64,000 nt of DNA from Massilibacillus massiliensis (GCF_900086705.1 NZ_LT575483.1:2077894-2141893); one strand, 5' to 3'; counted from the first letter of the stretch, positions 8,023 to 17,982 are shown. Program-made: numbers and translations. Notes: generated from the letters alone by a model not told the origin.

Positions 8023-10398
8023 TTATTTTTCAACCAATTTTTTTGCTAGGTTTACAGCAACAACACCATCACGTGCATAGCAATCAGCGCCGGCTTGGTC
8101 TGCATATTCTTGTGTGAGAACTGCTCCGCCAACCATAATTTTGGCCTTGCTGCCGACATCTTTTAATGCTTGAATCGCAAGGTCAATTTGTGGCATTGTC
8201 GTTGTCATAAGTGCACATAATCCAATAATATCAGCGTTACTTTCAATTGCTGTTTTTACAATTTTTTCAAGATCTACATCTTTACCCAAATCAATGATAT
8301 GAAAACCATTATTTTCAAGTAAAGCACCGACAATATTTTTACCGAGATCATGGATATCACCTTTTACTGTAGCAATGACAACGGTACCTTTATTTTGTAA
8401 GTTTTGTGTAGGTAATAATTCTTTTATTTTTAAGAAGGCTTCGCGCATCGTTTCAGCTGATAGTAAAACTTGCGGTAGAAATACTTTGCCTGAGCCGAAG
8501 TCTATACCAAGGTCGTTCATAGCAGCGGTTAAACTTTTATCTGTAATTTCAGCAGATGAATGACCTTCTGCAATTGCTTTTTCTACCATGAGAGCAATTG
8601 CTTCTTTTTCACCATTTAAAACTGCCTGCTTCATTCTTAGCAATATATTTGTTTCAGTGTTTAATGTTTCAGCTGTTTTTAGTGGAGCGGCTGTTATTTT
8701 TGCGGCAATTTTACTATAGTGATGCGCGTTTTTATCGTGTCCTAATAGCGCAGAACTGGCAAGAAGCGCATCCTGCATCGTCTGGTCATATGGATTCATA
8801 ATTGGTGCATCAAGTCCGTGTGCTAAGCACATCGTGAAAAAGTGACTATTGATGCAAGGTCGGTTTGGTAAACCGAAAGAAATATTGCTAAGGCCCATTG
8901 TGGATGGATACCCAAATTTTTCACGATAAAGTTGCAATGTATTTAATGTTTGAATGCAGGCTTCGTCATCGGCAGCGATTGTCATAACAAGGGCATCAAG
9001 TAAAAAATCTCCTGCTTTAAGGCCGATTGATTGTGCATGATCAAGAATGGTTTGGATAACTGCCACACGTTCTGGTGCAGTTTTTGGCACACCAGAAGCT
9101 GAAATCGGTAAGCAAAGAATTGCTGCGCCATATTTTTTTGCTAATGGTAAGAAGTCACGTAATCTATCGGGTTCGGCGCTTACTGAATTGATTAAGGCGC
9201 GGCCTGGGTAGGCTTTTAAGCCGGCTTCTAATGCTTTGGCATCGCTTGTATCAATGACCAGTGGAACGTCAACTAATTGCGCTATTTCAGTAATGGCTTT
9301 CTCCATGGCTTTTTCTTGGTCTATGCCAGCAACGCCCATGTTTACATCTAATAAATGAGCGCCAGCGTGTACTTGTTCAAGCGCTTCTTTTTTTACGGAA
9401 AGAAAAATGCCTTCTTTAATTTCAGCAGCAAGTTTTTTTCGACCGGTAGGGTTGATTCTTTCGCCTAATAAAACGGTAGGTAAGCTTTTATCTATGCATA
9501 CCGTTTTACTGCGGCTGCTTAAGGTAAGCATTGGCTTGCGGTTTTTACGAACTGCTGGAGACAGACCTTGTACAGCACGTTTGATTGCTGCAATATGTTG
9601 TGGTGTTGTTCCGCAGCAACCACCGATATAGGTTGCACCTGCCGCAATTAGCTTTGGTGCCCATGTACCCATTTCTTCAGCTTCCATCGGAAAAACTGTT
9701 TTGCCTTCGACTAAATGCGGCATACCTGCATTCGGTTGAATACTGATCGGGCAATCACAATTTGCTGCAAAAATTTCTACGATGGGAAGCAGTTGCGCCG
9801 GGCCAAGCGAACAATTTGCCCCAATGATATCAGCGCCCATTGCTTCCAGTGTAATTGCTGCCGTTTTAGGATCTGTTCCAGTTACAGTGCGCCCATCGTT
9901 ATCAAACGATAATTGACAAATCACAGGTTTATTTGTCACAGATTTGGCAGCGAGTAAAGCCGCGCGCATCTCTTGAATATCAATAATTGTTTCAATTAAA
10001 ATCATATCGGCGCCAGCATCAACTAAGGCTGATATTTGTTCAACAAAAACATCATAGACCTCATCAAAAGATAATTCTCCTAGAGGTTTAATAAATTTTC
10101 CTGTAGAGCCCACAGATCCGGCGATTTTGACGTTACCCTTTGCAGCGGCTTTTGCAGCCATTACGGCTGCTGTGTTAAGTTCAGTTACACGATCCGATAA
10201 ACCGTAATGTGAAAGCTTGATTCTATTTGCGCCAAAACTATTTGTTTCAATAATATCTGCACCATGTGCAATGTATGCAGCATGTACTTTTGTTACAAGC
10301 TCCGGTTGTTCTACGTTTAATAATTCTGGACATTCTCCTGGTTTTAGCCCAGCATTTTGCAACATGGTGCCCATTGCACCATCAAAAATATAAATCAT
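8023..10398 (-). CDS. metH: Cobalamin-dependent methionine synthase, catalytic subunit
   Basis: Transfers a methyl group from methyltetrahydrofolate through cobalamin to homocysteine. The 791-residue chain has the homocysteine methyltransferase domain (about 1-285; zinc ligands in GANCSLGP and GGCCGTTP), a pterin-binding domain (about 305-560, GERINPTGR), the cap, and the B12-binding domain (about 670-791) with the DxHxxG signature GDIHDLGKN that supplies the lower-axial histidine. The reactivation domain present in the enterobacterial enzyme is absent; it is encoded by the gene just upstream. The ATG follows that gene's stop with no spacer (TAAATG), so the two are co-translated. Confidence 0.93.
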   Translation of the reverse strand: MIYIFDGAMGTMLQNAGLKPGECPELLNVEQPELVTKVHAAYIAHGADIIETNSFGANRIKLSHYGLSDRVTELNTAAVMAAKAAAKGNVKIAGSVGSTGKFIKPLGELSFDEVYDVFVEQISALVDAGADMILIETIIDIQEMRAALLAAKSVTNKPVICQLSFDNDGRTVTGTDPKTAAITLEAMGADIIGANCSLGPAQLLPIVEIFAANCDCPISIQPNAGMPHLVEGKTVFPMEAEEMGTWAPKLIAAGATYIGGCCGTTPQHIAAIKRAVQGLSPAVRKNRKPMLTLSSRSKTVCIDKSLPTVLLGERINPTGRKKLAAEIKEGIFLSVKKEALEQVHAGAHLLDVNMGVAGIDQEKAMEKAITEIAQLVDVPLVIDTSDAKALEAGLKAYPGRALINSVSAEPDRLRDFLPLAKKYGAAILCLPISASGVPKTAPERVAVIQTILDHAQSIGLKAGDFLLDALVMTIAADDEACIQTLNTLQLYREKFGYPSTMGLSNISFGLPNRPCINSHFFTMCLAHGLDAPIMNPYDQTMQDALLASSALLGHDKNAHHYSKIAAKITAAPLKTAETLNTETNILLRMKQAVLNGEKEAIALMVEKAIAEGHSSAEITDKSLTAAMNDLGIDFGSGKVFLPQVLLSAETMREAFLKIKELLPTQNLQNKGTVVIATVKGDIHDLGKNIVGALLENNGFHIIDLGKDVDLEKIVKTAIESNADIIGLCALMTTTMPQIDLAIQALKDVGSKAKIMVGGAVLTQEYADQAGADCYARDGVVAVNLAKKLVEK

Positions 10399-11085
10399 TT
10401 AAGAAGAAGACTCCTTTCGAGCTAGACAATCTAGTTTATTACAACTTTCGCAGCTGTGTTTTTCTGTAAGTGTACAATCTGCATTATTTGGGACAAAGCC
10501 AATAATTGCAGTTACTGATTTACGGGGGATCAGCATCATGCTGTCGGTTAAAGAAATTCCAATTCTATGTGCACTTGTTAAATGCAGCATTTCGGGTTGA
10601 AATTTGATATCCCAGTCTCCATAGCCGGGACTAAATCGCATAACGGTTTGATAACCTTTAGCACGTGCATTTTGTTTAATACTTTTTTCCATTGCATCTG
10701 CTGCCATCTCTACTGCTGTAGTTGCAGCAGCATCTAATAAAACAGAATGCGTATAAGCATTGTTTTTAAAATGATTGGTAACTGCTTGTTCGATTTCTTC
10801 ACCAACTGTGACTGCTAATACGGCGACTTTTGTAGCATTTTGTAGATGTCTCTGGACAATTTTGCCTTGAATTTGAATTGGCTGAGCTGATTCAATGGTA
10901 TGCGTCCTATTATTATAATCATAGATTTCCCAAATACCTTTAGCATTTCCTAGTAATTGTGCTTCAAGACATGCTTTATCAATTAAATTTTCATCAAAAT
11001 TAACCTTGCTTAGACCAGCATAACGTTTTGTTTCACCTTTATCAATCGTGGTGATTGAGGCATTATAAATAGGCAAAATCAACAC
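10399..11085 (-). CDS. Stand-alone methionine synthase reactivation protein
   Basis: This 228-residue protein corresponds to the C-terminal S-adenosylmethionine-binding activation domain of MetH, which restores oxidised cobalamin by reductive methylation. RFSPGYGDWDIKFQPEML is the diagnostic SAM-binding stretch. A C-terminal CTLTEKHSCESCNKLDC cluster of four cysteines, common in these free-standing versions, may bind a metal or Fe-S cluster. It is directly upstream of, and abutting, metH. Together the pair makes a complete MetH in two polypeptides, a layout common in anaerobic Firmicutes. Confidence 0.9.
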   Translation of the reverse strand: MLILPIYNASITTIDKGETKRYAGLSKVNFDENLIDKACLEAQLLGNAKGIWEIYDYNNRTHTIESAQPIQIQGKIVQRHLQNATKVAVLAVTVGEEIEQAVTNHFKNNAYTHSVLLDAAATTAVEMAADAMEKSIKQNARAKGYQTVMRFSPGYGDWDIKFQPEMLHLTSAHRIGISLTDSMMLIPRKSVTAIIGFVPNNADCTLTEKHSCESCNKLDCLARKESSS

Positions 11086-11352
11086 CTCATTCTAGTTAAA
11101 ATTGTAATCATAATTATTTTAACACAAATAGTCAAGAAAAAACTCGAATACATAAAAAAGTGTAAATTTTAAGTTTTATAGTTGTTAATTTGTGCATATT
11201 TTGATTCTATATTTTTAAAATCGGAACATATATATTGAATTTTTAATTGATCTAATCGATTGATCACAAGAAAACAGCAGGAATATGAAGAAGGGTGTGG
11301 AATTGAGTTATTTTAATAGGAAAAAAGATTGTTTTAAAGAGAGGTTAATTTC
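11086..11352. other. intergenic region between the methionine synthase operon and parA
   Basis: AT-rich 267-base divergent spacer. I looked for S-box, T-box and cobalamin riboswitch signatures for the methionine genes and saw none. AGAGAGG precedes the parA ATG. A dyad GATC-TAATCGATT-GATC lies near 11251-11267, of unknown meaning. Confidence 0.5.
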
Positions 11353-12114
11353 ATGGTAAAAGTAATTGCAATTGCAAACCAAAAAGGAGGAGTGGGTAAA
11401 ACTACAACTTCAGTTAACTTAAGTGCTTGTTTAGCTGAGTTAGGAAAAAAAGTGCTATTAATCGACATTGATCCACAAGGAAATTCGACGAGCGGATATG
11501 GAATAGATAAGTTAAAGATTAGGCGGTCAGTATATGATGTTCTAGTTGATAATGTTGATCCAGCAGAGGCTATCTTGCAAACAGATATTGAAAATTTAGA
11601 TATAATACCTGCGACGATACAATTAGCTGGAGCGGAAATAGAATTGGTATCTGTTATGTCTAGAGAAACTAAATTAAAACGTGCAATTGATAAAATAAAA
11701 TATGATTATGACTATGTTGTTATGGATTGCCCGCCGTCGCTTGGATTATTGACAATTAATGCATTGAATGCCGCACATTCAGTTTTAGTGCCAATACAAT
11801 GTGAATTTTATGCGTTAGAAGGTTTATCGCAATTAATGAATACAGTGTCTTTGGTTCAGAAAAATTTGAACCCAATATTAGAGCTGGAAGGCGTAGTTCT
11901 TACAATGTTTGATGCACGTACAAATTTATCAATACAGGTGGTTGAAGAGGTAAAAAATCACTTTAGACAGAAAGTGTATCAGACAATCATTCCGAGAAAT
12001 GTCCGACTGAGTGAGGCGCCTAGTCATGGTCAGCCGGTAACTTTATATGATCCAAAATCGAAAGGCGCAGAAGTGTATTTTGAATTGGCGAAAGAGGTGA
12101 TTGATAATGAGTAA
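11353..12114 (+). CDS. parA: Chromosome partitioning ATPase ParA (Soj)
   Basis: Deviant-Walker ATPase that cooperates with ParB in origin segregation and, in Bacillus-like systems, regulates DnaA. The P-loop [16 protein letters not shown] is at residues 8-23, Walker A' [11 protein letters not shown] follows at about 40, and VMDCPPSLG is Walker B. The 253-residue length is that of chromosomal Soj. It overlaps parB by 8 bases. Confidence 0.96.
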   Translation: MVKVIAIANQKGGVGKTTTSVNLSACLAELGKKVLLIDIDPQGNSTSGYGIDKLKIRRSVYDVLVDNVDPAEAILQTDIENLDIIPATIQLAGAEIELVSVMSRETKLKRAIDKIKYDYDYVVMDCPPSLGLLTINALNAAHSVLVPIQCEFYALEGLSQLMNTVSLVQKNLNPILELEGVVLTMFDARTNLSIQVVEEVKNHFRQKVYQTIIPRNVRLSEAPSHGQPVTLYDPKSKGAEVYFELAKEVIDNE

Positions 12115-13054
12115 GCAAGCTCGCGGATTGGGTAGAGGTTTAGATGCATTGATAAGAAATACTACGGTAGAAGATACGGATGCAAATGAAAAAGTCAATT
12201 TACTTGCCATCAGTGAGATTGAGGCAAATAAATTCCAACCACGAAAAGAATTTGATGATGAAGCTTTAGAAGAATTAATGCAGTCTATTAAGCAGTATGG
12301 TGTATTGCAACCAATTTTAGTTCGCAGAACGCTAACAGGGTATGAATTAATTGCTGGAGAACGAAGATTAAGAGCATCAAAACGAGCAGGGTTAAAAGTA
12401 ATTCCGGCTATTGTTCGAGAATATAGTGATTCTGAAATGACAGAAATTGCGCTTATAGAAAATTTACAGAGAGAAGACTTAACCGCAATCGAAGAAGCCA
12501 CTGCATATGAAAAACTCTTAACTATATTTGGTTTAACACAAGAAGAATTAGCACAAAAGGTTGGTAGAAGTCGCTCTCATATTGCAAATTTTATTCGTAT
12601 GTTGAGTTTACCAAAAGTGATTCAAGATTATGTTTCACGTGAAACAATTTCTATGGGACAAGCAAAACCTTTAATAACACTTGATGATGAAAATTTGCAA
12701 ATTGAAGCAGCTGAATATATTATCGCTGAAGATTTATCTGCACGGGCAAGTGAAGATTTAGTGAAAATATTGACTGCAAATCCAAATTACCTACATGAAA
12801 AACAACAACTCATTGATGAGGCAGATGAAAATGAGACAATACTTACACCTGATGTAAGAGAACTTTTTGTTGTTGAGGCAGAAGATCGATTAAAGTTAAT
12901 GTTAGGTACACAAGTAAAAATAAAGCAGGGCAAGAAAAAAAGCAGAATTGAAATAGATTTTTATTCACAGGATGATTTGGATAGAATTATTGAAGCATTA
13001 TCAGAGCCTATATCGCTAAAAAGCAACAAAAACTATGAAGCATTTACTGTTTAA
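12107..13054 (+). CDS. parB: Chromosome partitioning protein ParB (Spo0J)
   Basis: CTP-dependent DNA clamp that loads at parS and recruits SMC and ParA. The N-terminus [15 protein letters not shown] is the ParA-contact motif. The nucleotide domain has [12 protein letters not shown] and [14 protein letters not shown]; the helix-turn-helix is [15 protein letters not shown]. The C-terminal dimer domain ends near residue 305. I choose ATG 12107 with GAGGTG upstream rather than the TTG at 12101. A parS site is embedded in its own reading frame (12631) and another directly follows its stop. Confidence 0.96.
   Translation: MSKQARGLGRGLDALIRNTTVEDTDANEKVNLLAISEIEANKFQPRKEFDDEALEELMQSIKQYGVLQPILVRRTLTGYELIAGERRLRASKRAGLKVIPAIVREYSDSEMTEIALIENLQREDLTAIEEATAYEKLLTIFGLTQEELAQKVGRSRSHIANFIRMLSLPKVIQDYVSRETISMGQAKPLITLDDENLQIEAAEYIIAEDLSARASEDLVKILTANPNYLHEKQQLIDEADENETILTPDVRELFVVEAEDRLKLMLGTQVKIKQGKKKSRIEIDFYSQDDLDRIIEALSEPISLKSNKNYEAFTV
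12631..12646. promoter_or_regulatory. parS: parS site inside parB
   Basis: TGTTTCACGTGAAACA, a perfect 16-bp palindrome identical to the bacterial parS consensus, here encoding part of the VSRETI stretch of ParB. Confidence 0.96.
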
Positions 13055-13070
13055 TGTTTCACGTGAAACA
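13055..13070. promoter_or_regulatory. parS: parS site after parB
   Basis: A second perfect TGTTTCACGTGAAACA, beginning one base after the parB stop codon and 424 bases from the first parS. Confidence 0.97.
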
Positions 13071-13087
13071 TTTTGGAGAAATATGTT

Positions 13088-14488
13088 ATGAGAGTCGAAA
13101 AAGATTTATTAGGTGAAAAAAGTATAGCAGAAGATTGTTATTATGGAATTCATACATTGCGAGCGGTTGAAAATTTTTCGATCAGCGGGAAACGTGTACA
13201 TAAAAATTTAATTCGAGCGATTGCACTTATTAAAGAAAGTGCGGCACAAGTTAATATGGATTTAGGGTATTTAGAAAAAGAAAAAGCAATTGCAATTATT
13301 GCGGCCAGCAAAGAAATGGCAGCAGGAGATTTGGAACAGTATATTATCGTTGATGCATTGCAAGGTGGAGCCGGAACGTCAACAAATATGAATATAAATG
13401 AAGTAATTGCGAATCGAGCCTTAGAATTGGCTGGTCGAAATAAAGGAAGTTATGATTATATACATCCAATTGAACACGTCAACTTGCATCAGTCTACCAA
13501 TGATGTTTACCCTTCAGGGCTAAAGATTGCTTGTCTTTGGACTTTAGAAGAATTGAGTAAGGCTTGTGAGAATCTACAGGATAGTTTACAAAAAAAAGAA
13601 CAAGAATTTGCACAGATGATTAAAATGGGACGTACGCAATTACAAGATGCAGTTCCGATCACTTTAGGACAAGAGTTTAGTGCGTATGCGCAAGCAATTG
13701 CCAGAGATCGTTGGCGTATTTATAAATGTCAAGAACGACTAAAACAGATCAATTTAGGCGGTACTGCAATCGGAACAGGTATCACAGCACCTCTAAAATA
13801 TGTATTTGCAGTGGTTGAAAAACTAAGAAGTTTAGCGAAAGTAAATATTGGCCGTAGTGAAAACATGATTGATGCTACACAGAATGTAGATGCTTTCGTA
13901 GAGATATCGGGGCTTGTAAAAACTTTGGCAGTAAATCTAAATAAAATTGCCAATGATTTACGGCTTTTATCATCTGGCCCATCTGCTGGATTTAGAGATA
14001 TAGAATTGCCTTCTTGTCAAGCTGGATCTTCTATCATGCCAGGTAAAGTAAATCCTGTTATTGCTGAGGCCACAAATCAAGCTTGTTTTCATGTAATGGC
14101 AGGTGATTTAGCTATTTCTTTGGGGGCTCAAAACGGGCAGCTTGAATTAAATGCTTTCTTACCGTTAATTGCACATCATATATTAGAAAATATAGAATTG
14201 ATGACGAAAACTGTAACTATGCTAGATAAACGTTGCATTCAGGGGATCTTGCCAAATGAGGAACGGATGAGATATGTTGTATATCACTCTCCTGCGTTAA
14301 TTACGGCATTAGTTCCGTATGTTGGTTATCGTAAGGCAACCGAATTGGCAGTAGAAATGAGTAAAACAGGTGTAAGCATCGAAACTATTTTAAAAAAGTA
14401 TAATCTTATGAATACACAGCAGATAGAAGAATTTTTAGATCCATATCAACTTACGAAACCTTATAAAGATAAGAAAAGGGAGTCATAA
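13088..14488 (+). CDS. aspA: Aspartate ammonia-lyase
   Basis: Deaminates aspartate to fumarate. The 466-residue sequence has the fumarase/aspartase superfamily signature GSSIMPGKVNPV and the conserved HQSTNDVYPS and GRTQLQDAVPITLGQEF blocks, the last being typical of aspartases. I use ATG 13088 with GGAG at 13075-13078; an in-frame TTG at 13073 is less likely. Only 2 bases separate it from hydF. The aspA-hydF pairing recurs in hydrogenase maturation clusters, where aspartase is thought to supply ammonia or relieve a by-product, but that is not proven. Confidence 0.93.
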   Translation: MRVEKDLLGEKSIAEDCYYGIHTLRAVENFSISGKRVHKNLIRAIALIKESAAQVNMDLGYLEKEKAIAIIAASKEMAAGDLEQYIIVDALQGGAGTSTNMNINEVIANRALELAGRNKGSYDYIHPIEHVNLHQSTNDVYPSGLKIACLWTLEELSKACENLQDSLQKKEQEFAQMIKMGRTQLQDAVPITLGQEFSAYAQAIARDRWRIYKCQERLKQINLGGTAIGTGITAPLKYVFAVVEKLRSLAKVNIGRSENMIDATQNVDAFVEISGLVKTLAVNLNKIANDLRLLSSGPSAGFRDIELPSCQAGSSIMPGKVNPVIAEATNQACFHVMAGDLAISLGAQNGQLELNAFLPLIAHHILENIELMTKTVTMLDKRCIQGILPNEERMRYVVYHSPALITALVPYVGYRKATELAVEMSKTGVSIETILKKYNLMNTQQIEEFLDPYQLTKPYKDKKRES

Positions 14489-14490
14489 GC

Positions 14491-15717
14491 ATGCAAGACA
14501 CACCGAAAGGAAATCGACTGCATATAGGAATATTTGGTCGTAGAAATGCAGGAAAGTCTAGTTTGATTAATTGTTTAACAAAACAAGACACCGCATTGGT
14601 ATCTCCGGTCGCCGGGACGACGACAGACCCTGTATATAAAGCGATGGAGTTGTTACCGATTGGACCCGTGATGATCATTGATACAGCAGGAATTGATGAT
14701 ATGGGAACTTTAGGAGAAATGAGAATTGAAAAAACACATGAAGTTATTACAAAAACAGATCTTGCAATTGTTGTAATGGATGGATGTGAAACATTTTCTG
14801 CTTATGAAGAAGATTTAATTATAGAGTTAAAACGACGTAAAATTCCCACGGTTTTTGTATTAAATAAAGAAGATCGGATACAAATTTCTGAAGATGAAAT
14901 AAAGCAATTAAGAAAACGTTTTGAAATTCCGGTAATAAAAATTAGTACAATAAATTTTACTGGCATCGAAGAATTAAGAAAACAAGTGATTAGAAATGTT
15001 CCTGACCAGTGGGAGGGGCAACCGTTATTAGGAGATTTGATCAATGGCGGTGATAGTGTTGTTATGGTAGTGCCAATTGATACAGCGGCACCTAAAGGCA
15101 GACTTATATTACCGCAAGTACAGGCGATCCGTGACGTGTTAGATCATGATGGACATGCTATGGTCGTCAAAGAGAGAGAACTAAAGGCAGTATTAGATAA
15201 TTTAAAAGAAAAGCCTAAATTAGTGGTGACAGACTCACAAGAATTTTTAAAAGCAGATGCAGATACGCCAAAAGATATCATGCTCACTTCTTTTTCAATT
15301 TTGATGGCCCGGCACAAAGGCGATTTAGAGACGCTCGTAAAGGGAGCAAAGGCCATTGATTTCTTAAAAAGAGGAGATAAAGTTTTAATTGCTGAGGCGT
15401 GTACGCATCAATGTCAGTCTGATGATATTGGACGCGTTAAAATACCGCGTTGGTTGAGGCAGTATGTGGGCGGAGATCTGGATTTTCATTGGGTGAGTGG
15501 GAATAGCTTTCCGGCAGATTTAAAAGCGTATAAGTTGATCATTCATTGTGGAAGCTGCATGATTAATCGGCGTGCTATGCTGCATCGTATGCAGGTTGCA
15601 GAGGCATATGATGTGCCAATTGTAAATTACGGCGTATTAATAGCAAAGCTCCATGGGATTTTGCCACGTGCATTAAGTCCATTTCCTTATTTACAAATGC
15701 TGATAAAAGATGAATAA
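14491..15717 (+). CDS. hydF: [FeFe]-hydrogenase maturation GTPase HydF
   Basis: Scaffold GTPase that carries the 2Fe precursor made by HydE and HydG and delivers it to the HydA apoenzyme. The GTPase domain (about 8-170) shows GRRNAGKSSLIN, the G3 motif DTAGIDD and NKED. The C-terminal domain has the HydF cluster ligands: CTH at residues 304-306 and CGSC at 353-356, the family's C-x-H...C-x-x-C spacing. HydE, HydG and a hydrogenase gene are not in this window. The gene follows aspA closely and probably shares its transcript. Confidence 0.95.
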   Translation: MQDTPKGNRLHIGIFGRRNAGKSSLINCLTKQDTALVSPVAGTTTDPVYKAMELLPIGPVMIIDTAGIDDMGTLGEMRIEKTHEVITKTDLAIVVMDGCETFSAYEEDLIIELKRRKIPTVFVLNKEDRIQISEDEIKQLRKRFEIPVIKISTINFTGIEELRKQVIRNVPDQWEGQPLLGDLINGGDSVVMVVPIDTAAPKGRLILPQVQAIRDVLDHDGHAMVVKERELKAVLDNLKEKPKLVVTDSQEFLKADADTPKDIMLTSFSILMARHKGDLETLVKGAKAIDFLKRGDKVLIAEACTHQCQSDDIGRVKIPRWLRQYVGGDLDFHWVSGNSFPADLKAYKLIIHCGSCMINRRAMLHRMQVAEAYDVPIVNYGVLIAKLHGILPRALSPFPYLQMLIKDE

Positions 15718-15734
15718 TATATTAGGAGTAAAAA

Positions 15735-16415
15735 ATGAGAGGTGCATTTGTTAATTTTTTAGCAATTATAATTGGATCAGGGTTAGGATTGATTTTCAAG
15801 AGCGGTATTCCAGAAAGTTATAAGGAAACGATTATTTATGGTTTGGGTTTAGCTGTCATGATGATTGGCGTTAAAATGGCAATGGTGACGGAAAATATAT
15901 TGATTGTCATTGTTAGCATTGCTGTTGGTGCTTTCATCGGTGAATTTATTGGTATCGATGCAGCATTAAATCGTGTAGGTATATGGCTGACGACCAAATT
16001 AGGCGATCGATATGGCGATGTGGGGAAGGGCTTTGTTACGGCAACTTTGCTCTTTTGCATTGGTGCTATGGCGATCGTTGGAAGCATACAAGAAGGGCTA
16101 AATGGTGATGCCAGTACACTTTATGCAAAGTCTATGATCGACGGCGTAGTAGCGATTATTTTTACTGCTGCAATGGGAATTGGTGTTGCATTTTCCGCTA
16201 TATCGGTGTTAATTTATCAAGGGGTAATCACAGTGGGAGCAAGTTTTTTTAGTACCTTAATTACCGAAGCCGTGATTCATGAAATCACCGCAGTTGGTGG
16301 GGTTTTGATTATCGCAATTAGTCTTGCCATGCTGGAAATTAAAAAAATCAGAGTAGCGAATTTATTGCCGGCAATTCCGATTGCTGTCATATTAGCCGTT
16401 TGGAAAATTTTATAA
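15735..16415 (+). CDS. DUF554 family membrane protein
   Basis: A 226-residue integral membrane protein of the DUF554 (YdfK-like) family, function unknown. It opens with GAFVNFLAIIIGSGLGLIFK and has about six or seven hydrophobic segments. GFVTATLLFCIGAMAIVGSIQEG in the middle is highly conserved in the family. It starts 17 bases after hydF with AGGAG upstream, so it could be co-transcribed; nothing ties it to hydrogenase maturation. Confidence 0.85.
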   Translation: MRGAFVNFLAIIIGSGLGLIFKSGIPESYKETIIYGLGLAVMMIGVKMAMVTENILIVIVSIAVGAFIGEFIGIDAALNRVGIWLTTKLGDRYGDVGKGFVTATLLFCIGAMAIVGSIQEGLNGDASTLYAKSMIDGVVAIIFTAAMGIGVAFSAISVLIYQGVITVGASFFSTLITEAVIHEITAVGGVLIIAISLAMLEIKKIRVANLLPAIPIAVILAVWKIL

Positions 16416-16440
16416 GGGATAGTTAAGGAGTTTTGTGAAA

Positions 16441-16956
16441 ATGGGACAAGGCATAGATTTATCAATGGTAGCTATATTTATAAATAATAATATCCATTAT
16501 GTAATTTTAATAATGACGATATTGTTATTTTTTTCGTTAATTGTATTTATTAATATTAATATGAAATTATCTAGAATGAATAAGCGCTACAAGAAATTAA
16601 TGTCCGGTATGGATGGGAGCAATATTGAAAGAATCCTTATGGGTCATATTGATGAGGTAAGAGATTTAGTAAAACAAGTCGATGCTTTGGAAAGGGAAAA
16701 TAAACGGATTGATTTGATGGCAAAAAAATCGGTGCAAAAAGTAGGAATTGTTCGTTTTAGTGCGTTTGAAGGTATTGGCAGTGACTTAAGTTATGCAGTT
16801 GCTGTGCTGGATCATTATAATAATGGAGTAGTTTTTTCCAGTATTTTCGGAAGAGAAGATTCTCGCACTTATGCCAAGCCGATTTTGGATGGAAAATCAA
16901 CCTATTTATTGACAGAGGAAGAAAAAGGCGCAATTGAACAGGCGCTGCAAAAATAA
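16441..16956 (+). CDS. DUF4446 family membrane-anchored protein
   Basis: A 171-residue protein with one N-terminal transmembrane helix (about 16-40), a short coiled-coil stretch (about 55-90) and a C-terminal domain with VGIVRFSAFEGIGSDLSYAV and SYLL-like motifs of DUF4446. The family is widespread near parAB in Firmicutes and has no known role. I choose ATG 16441, ten bases after AAGGAG; a GTG at 16435 is also in frame. Confidence 0.82.
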   Translation: MGQGIDLSMVAIFINNNIHYVILIMTILLFFSLIVFININMKLSRMNKRYKKLMSGMDGSNIERILMGHIDEVRDLVKQVDALERENKRIDLMAKKSVQKVGIVRFSAFEGIGSDLSYAVAVLDHYNNGVVFSSIFGREDSRTYAKPILDGKSTYLLTEEEKGAIEQALQK

Positions 16957-17035
16957 ATTTGGAAAAAAAGCAGGAATTTTCATATTTATGGCAAAGTAAT
17001 AAGGTTGATACGATTTTATAGTTTGGAGGATTTTG

Positions 17036-17944
17036 ATGGATAAAAAAACTCAAAAACCAGATAAACGTGAATATACCTTAAAAATTATTCCGCACCAAGG
17101 TGGAGATGTACGCAGTATTCGATTACCGATACGTGCAATCAAATATGGTGTGGCTGTAATTTGTGCAAGTGCAGTTCTATTTATTGGTGCCTTTGGTTAT
17201 TCTACTTACAATGCCAGTCTGCTCAAACAAGATCAAGCTGAATTAGACGAATTAAGACAAGTAAATAATATACAGCAAACACAAATCCTGCAATTGGCTA
17301 AAAAAGCAGCTACGTTGCAAGAGGATATGGATAAATTAGATGAGCTTGAAAGTGAACTTCGTCAGTTAACTGCAACGAATACAGACACGGAGACTTCTCG
17401 TTCTGGGGTGAATCGACTAGAACACGATGGGCAAGGTGGTCCGGTAATAAAACCCAATATTGATAATTTGAACGAAACGTTAACTTCTTTAGAAGAACGG
17501 TTAAAAGTCCGTAAAGCGAATTTAGAGGCATTGAAAGCTAACCTTGTCACACAACAAGCGCAATTGGCTGTTACGCCGTCTATATGGCCAGCAAATGGGG
17601 AAGTTAGCTCTCGGTATGGGTTACGCTGGGGTGGCAGTGACTTCCATCCTGGTGTCGATATTGCGGCAGATACGGGTACACCTGTTGTTGCAACAGCTGA
17701 TGGCGTGGTCGTGGAAAGCGGGTGGAATTCCGGCGGTTATGGCTATATGGTTGATATAGATCATGGCAATGGAGTTGTTACACGTTATGGGCATAATTCA
17801 CAGCTTGCTGTCAGTGTAGGTACAGCTGTAAAAAAAGGACAGGTTATTGCTTATATGGGAAGCACTGGGTTTAGTACAGGCCCACACGTCCATTATGAAG
17901 TTATTGTGAATGGGAAACCCGTAAATCCAGATAGATATTTGTAA
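17036..17944 (+). CDS. M23-family peptidoglycan endopeptidase with coiled coil
   Basis: A 302-residue membrane-anchored metallopeptidase. A transmembrane helix (about 38-60) follows a short cytoplasmic tail, then comes a long coiled coil (about 65-175), and the LytM/M23 domain occupies about 180-300. Zinc ligands are visible in FHPGVDIA (H-x3-D) and in GPHVHYEV (H-x-H). The domain has the complete RYGLRWGGSDFHPGVD frame, so it should be active on peptide cross-links. I use ATG 17036 with GGAGGA upstream. The bactofilin gene follows by 38 bases, which suggests a shared role in cell-wall shaping. Confidence 0.9.
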   Translation: MDKKTQKPDKREYTLKIIPHQGGDVRSIRLPIRAIKYGVAVICASAVLFIGAFGYSTYNASLLKQDQAELDELRQVNNIQQTQILQLAKKAATLQEDMDKLDELESELRQLTATNTDTETSRSGVNRLEHDGQGGPVIKPNIDNLNETLTSLEERLKVRKANLEALKANLVTQQAQLAVTPSIWPANGEVSSRYGLRWGGSDFHPGVDIAADTGTPVVATADGVVVESGWNSGGYGYMVDIDHGNGVVTRYGHNSQLAVSVGTAVKKGQVIAYMGSTGFSTGPHVHYEVIVNGKPVNPDRYL

Positions 17945-17982
17945 TATTTTTAGAATCAATGTAGAAGGGCGCGTGTGCAAGG

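Noticed and set aside
11251-11267. GATC-flanked dyad near parA as a regulatory site
   Set aside because: Short and AT-rich, no relation to a known operator; the inner AATCGATT is palindromic by itself.
12043-12501. 152-codon minus-strand frame over parA/parB
   Set aside because: It crosses the junction of two certain genes in antisense and has no independent support.
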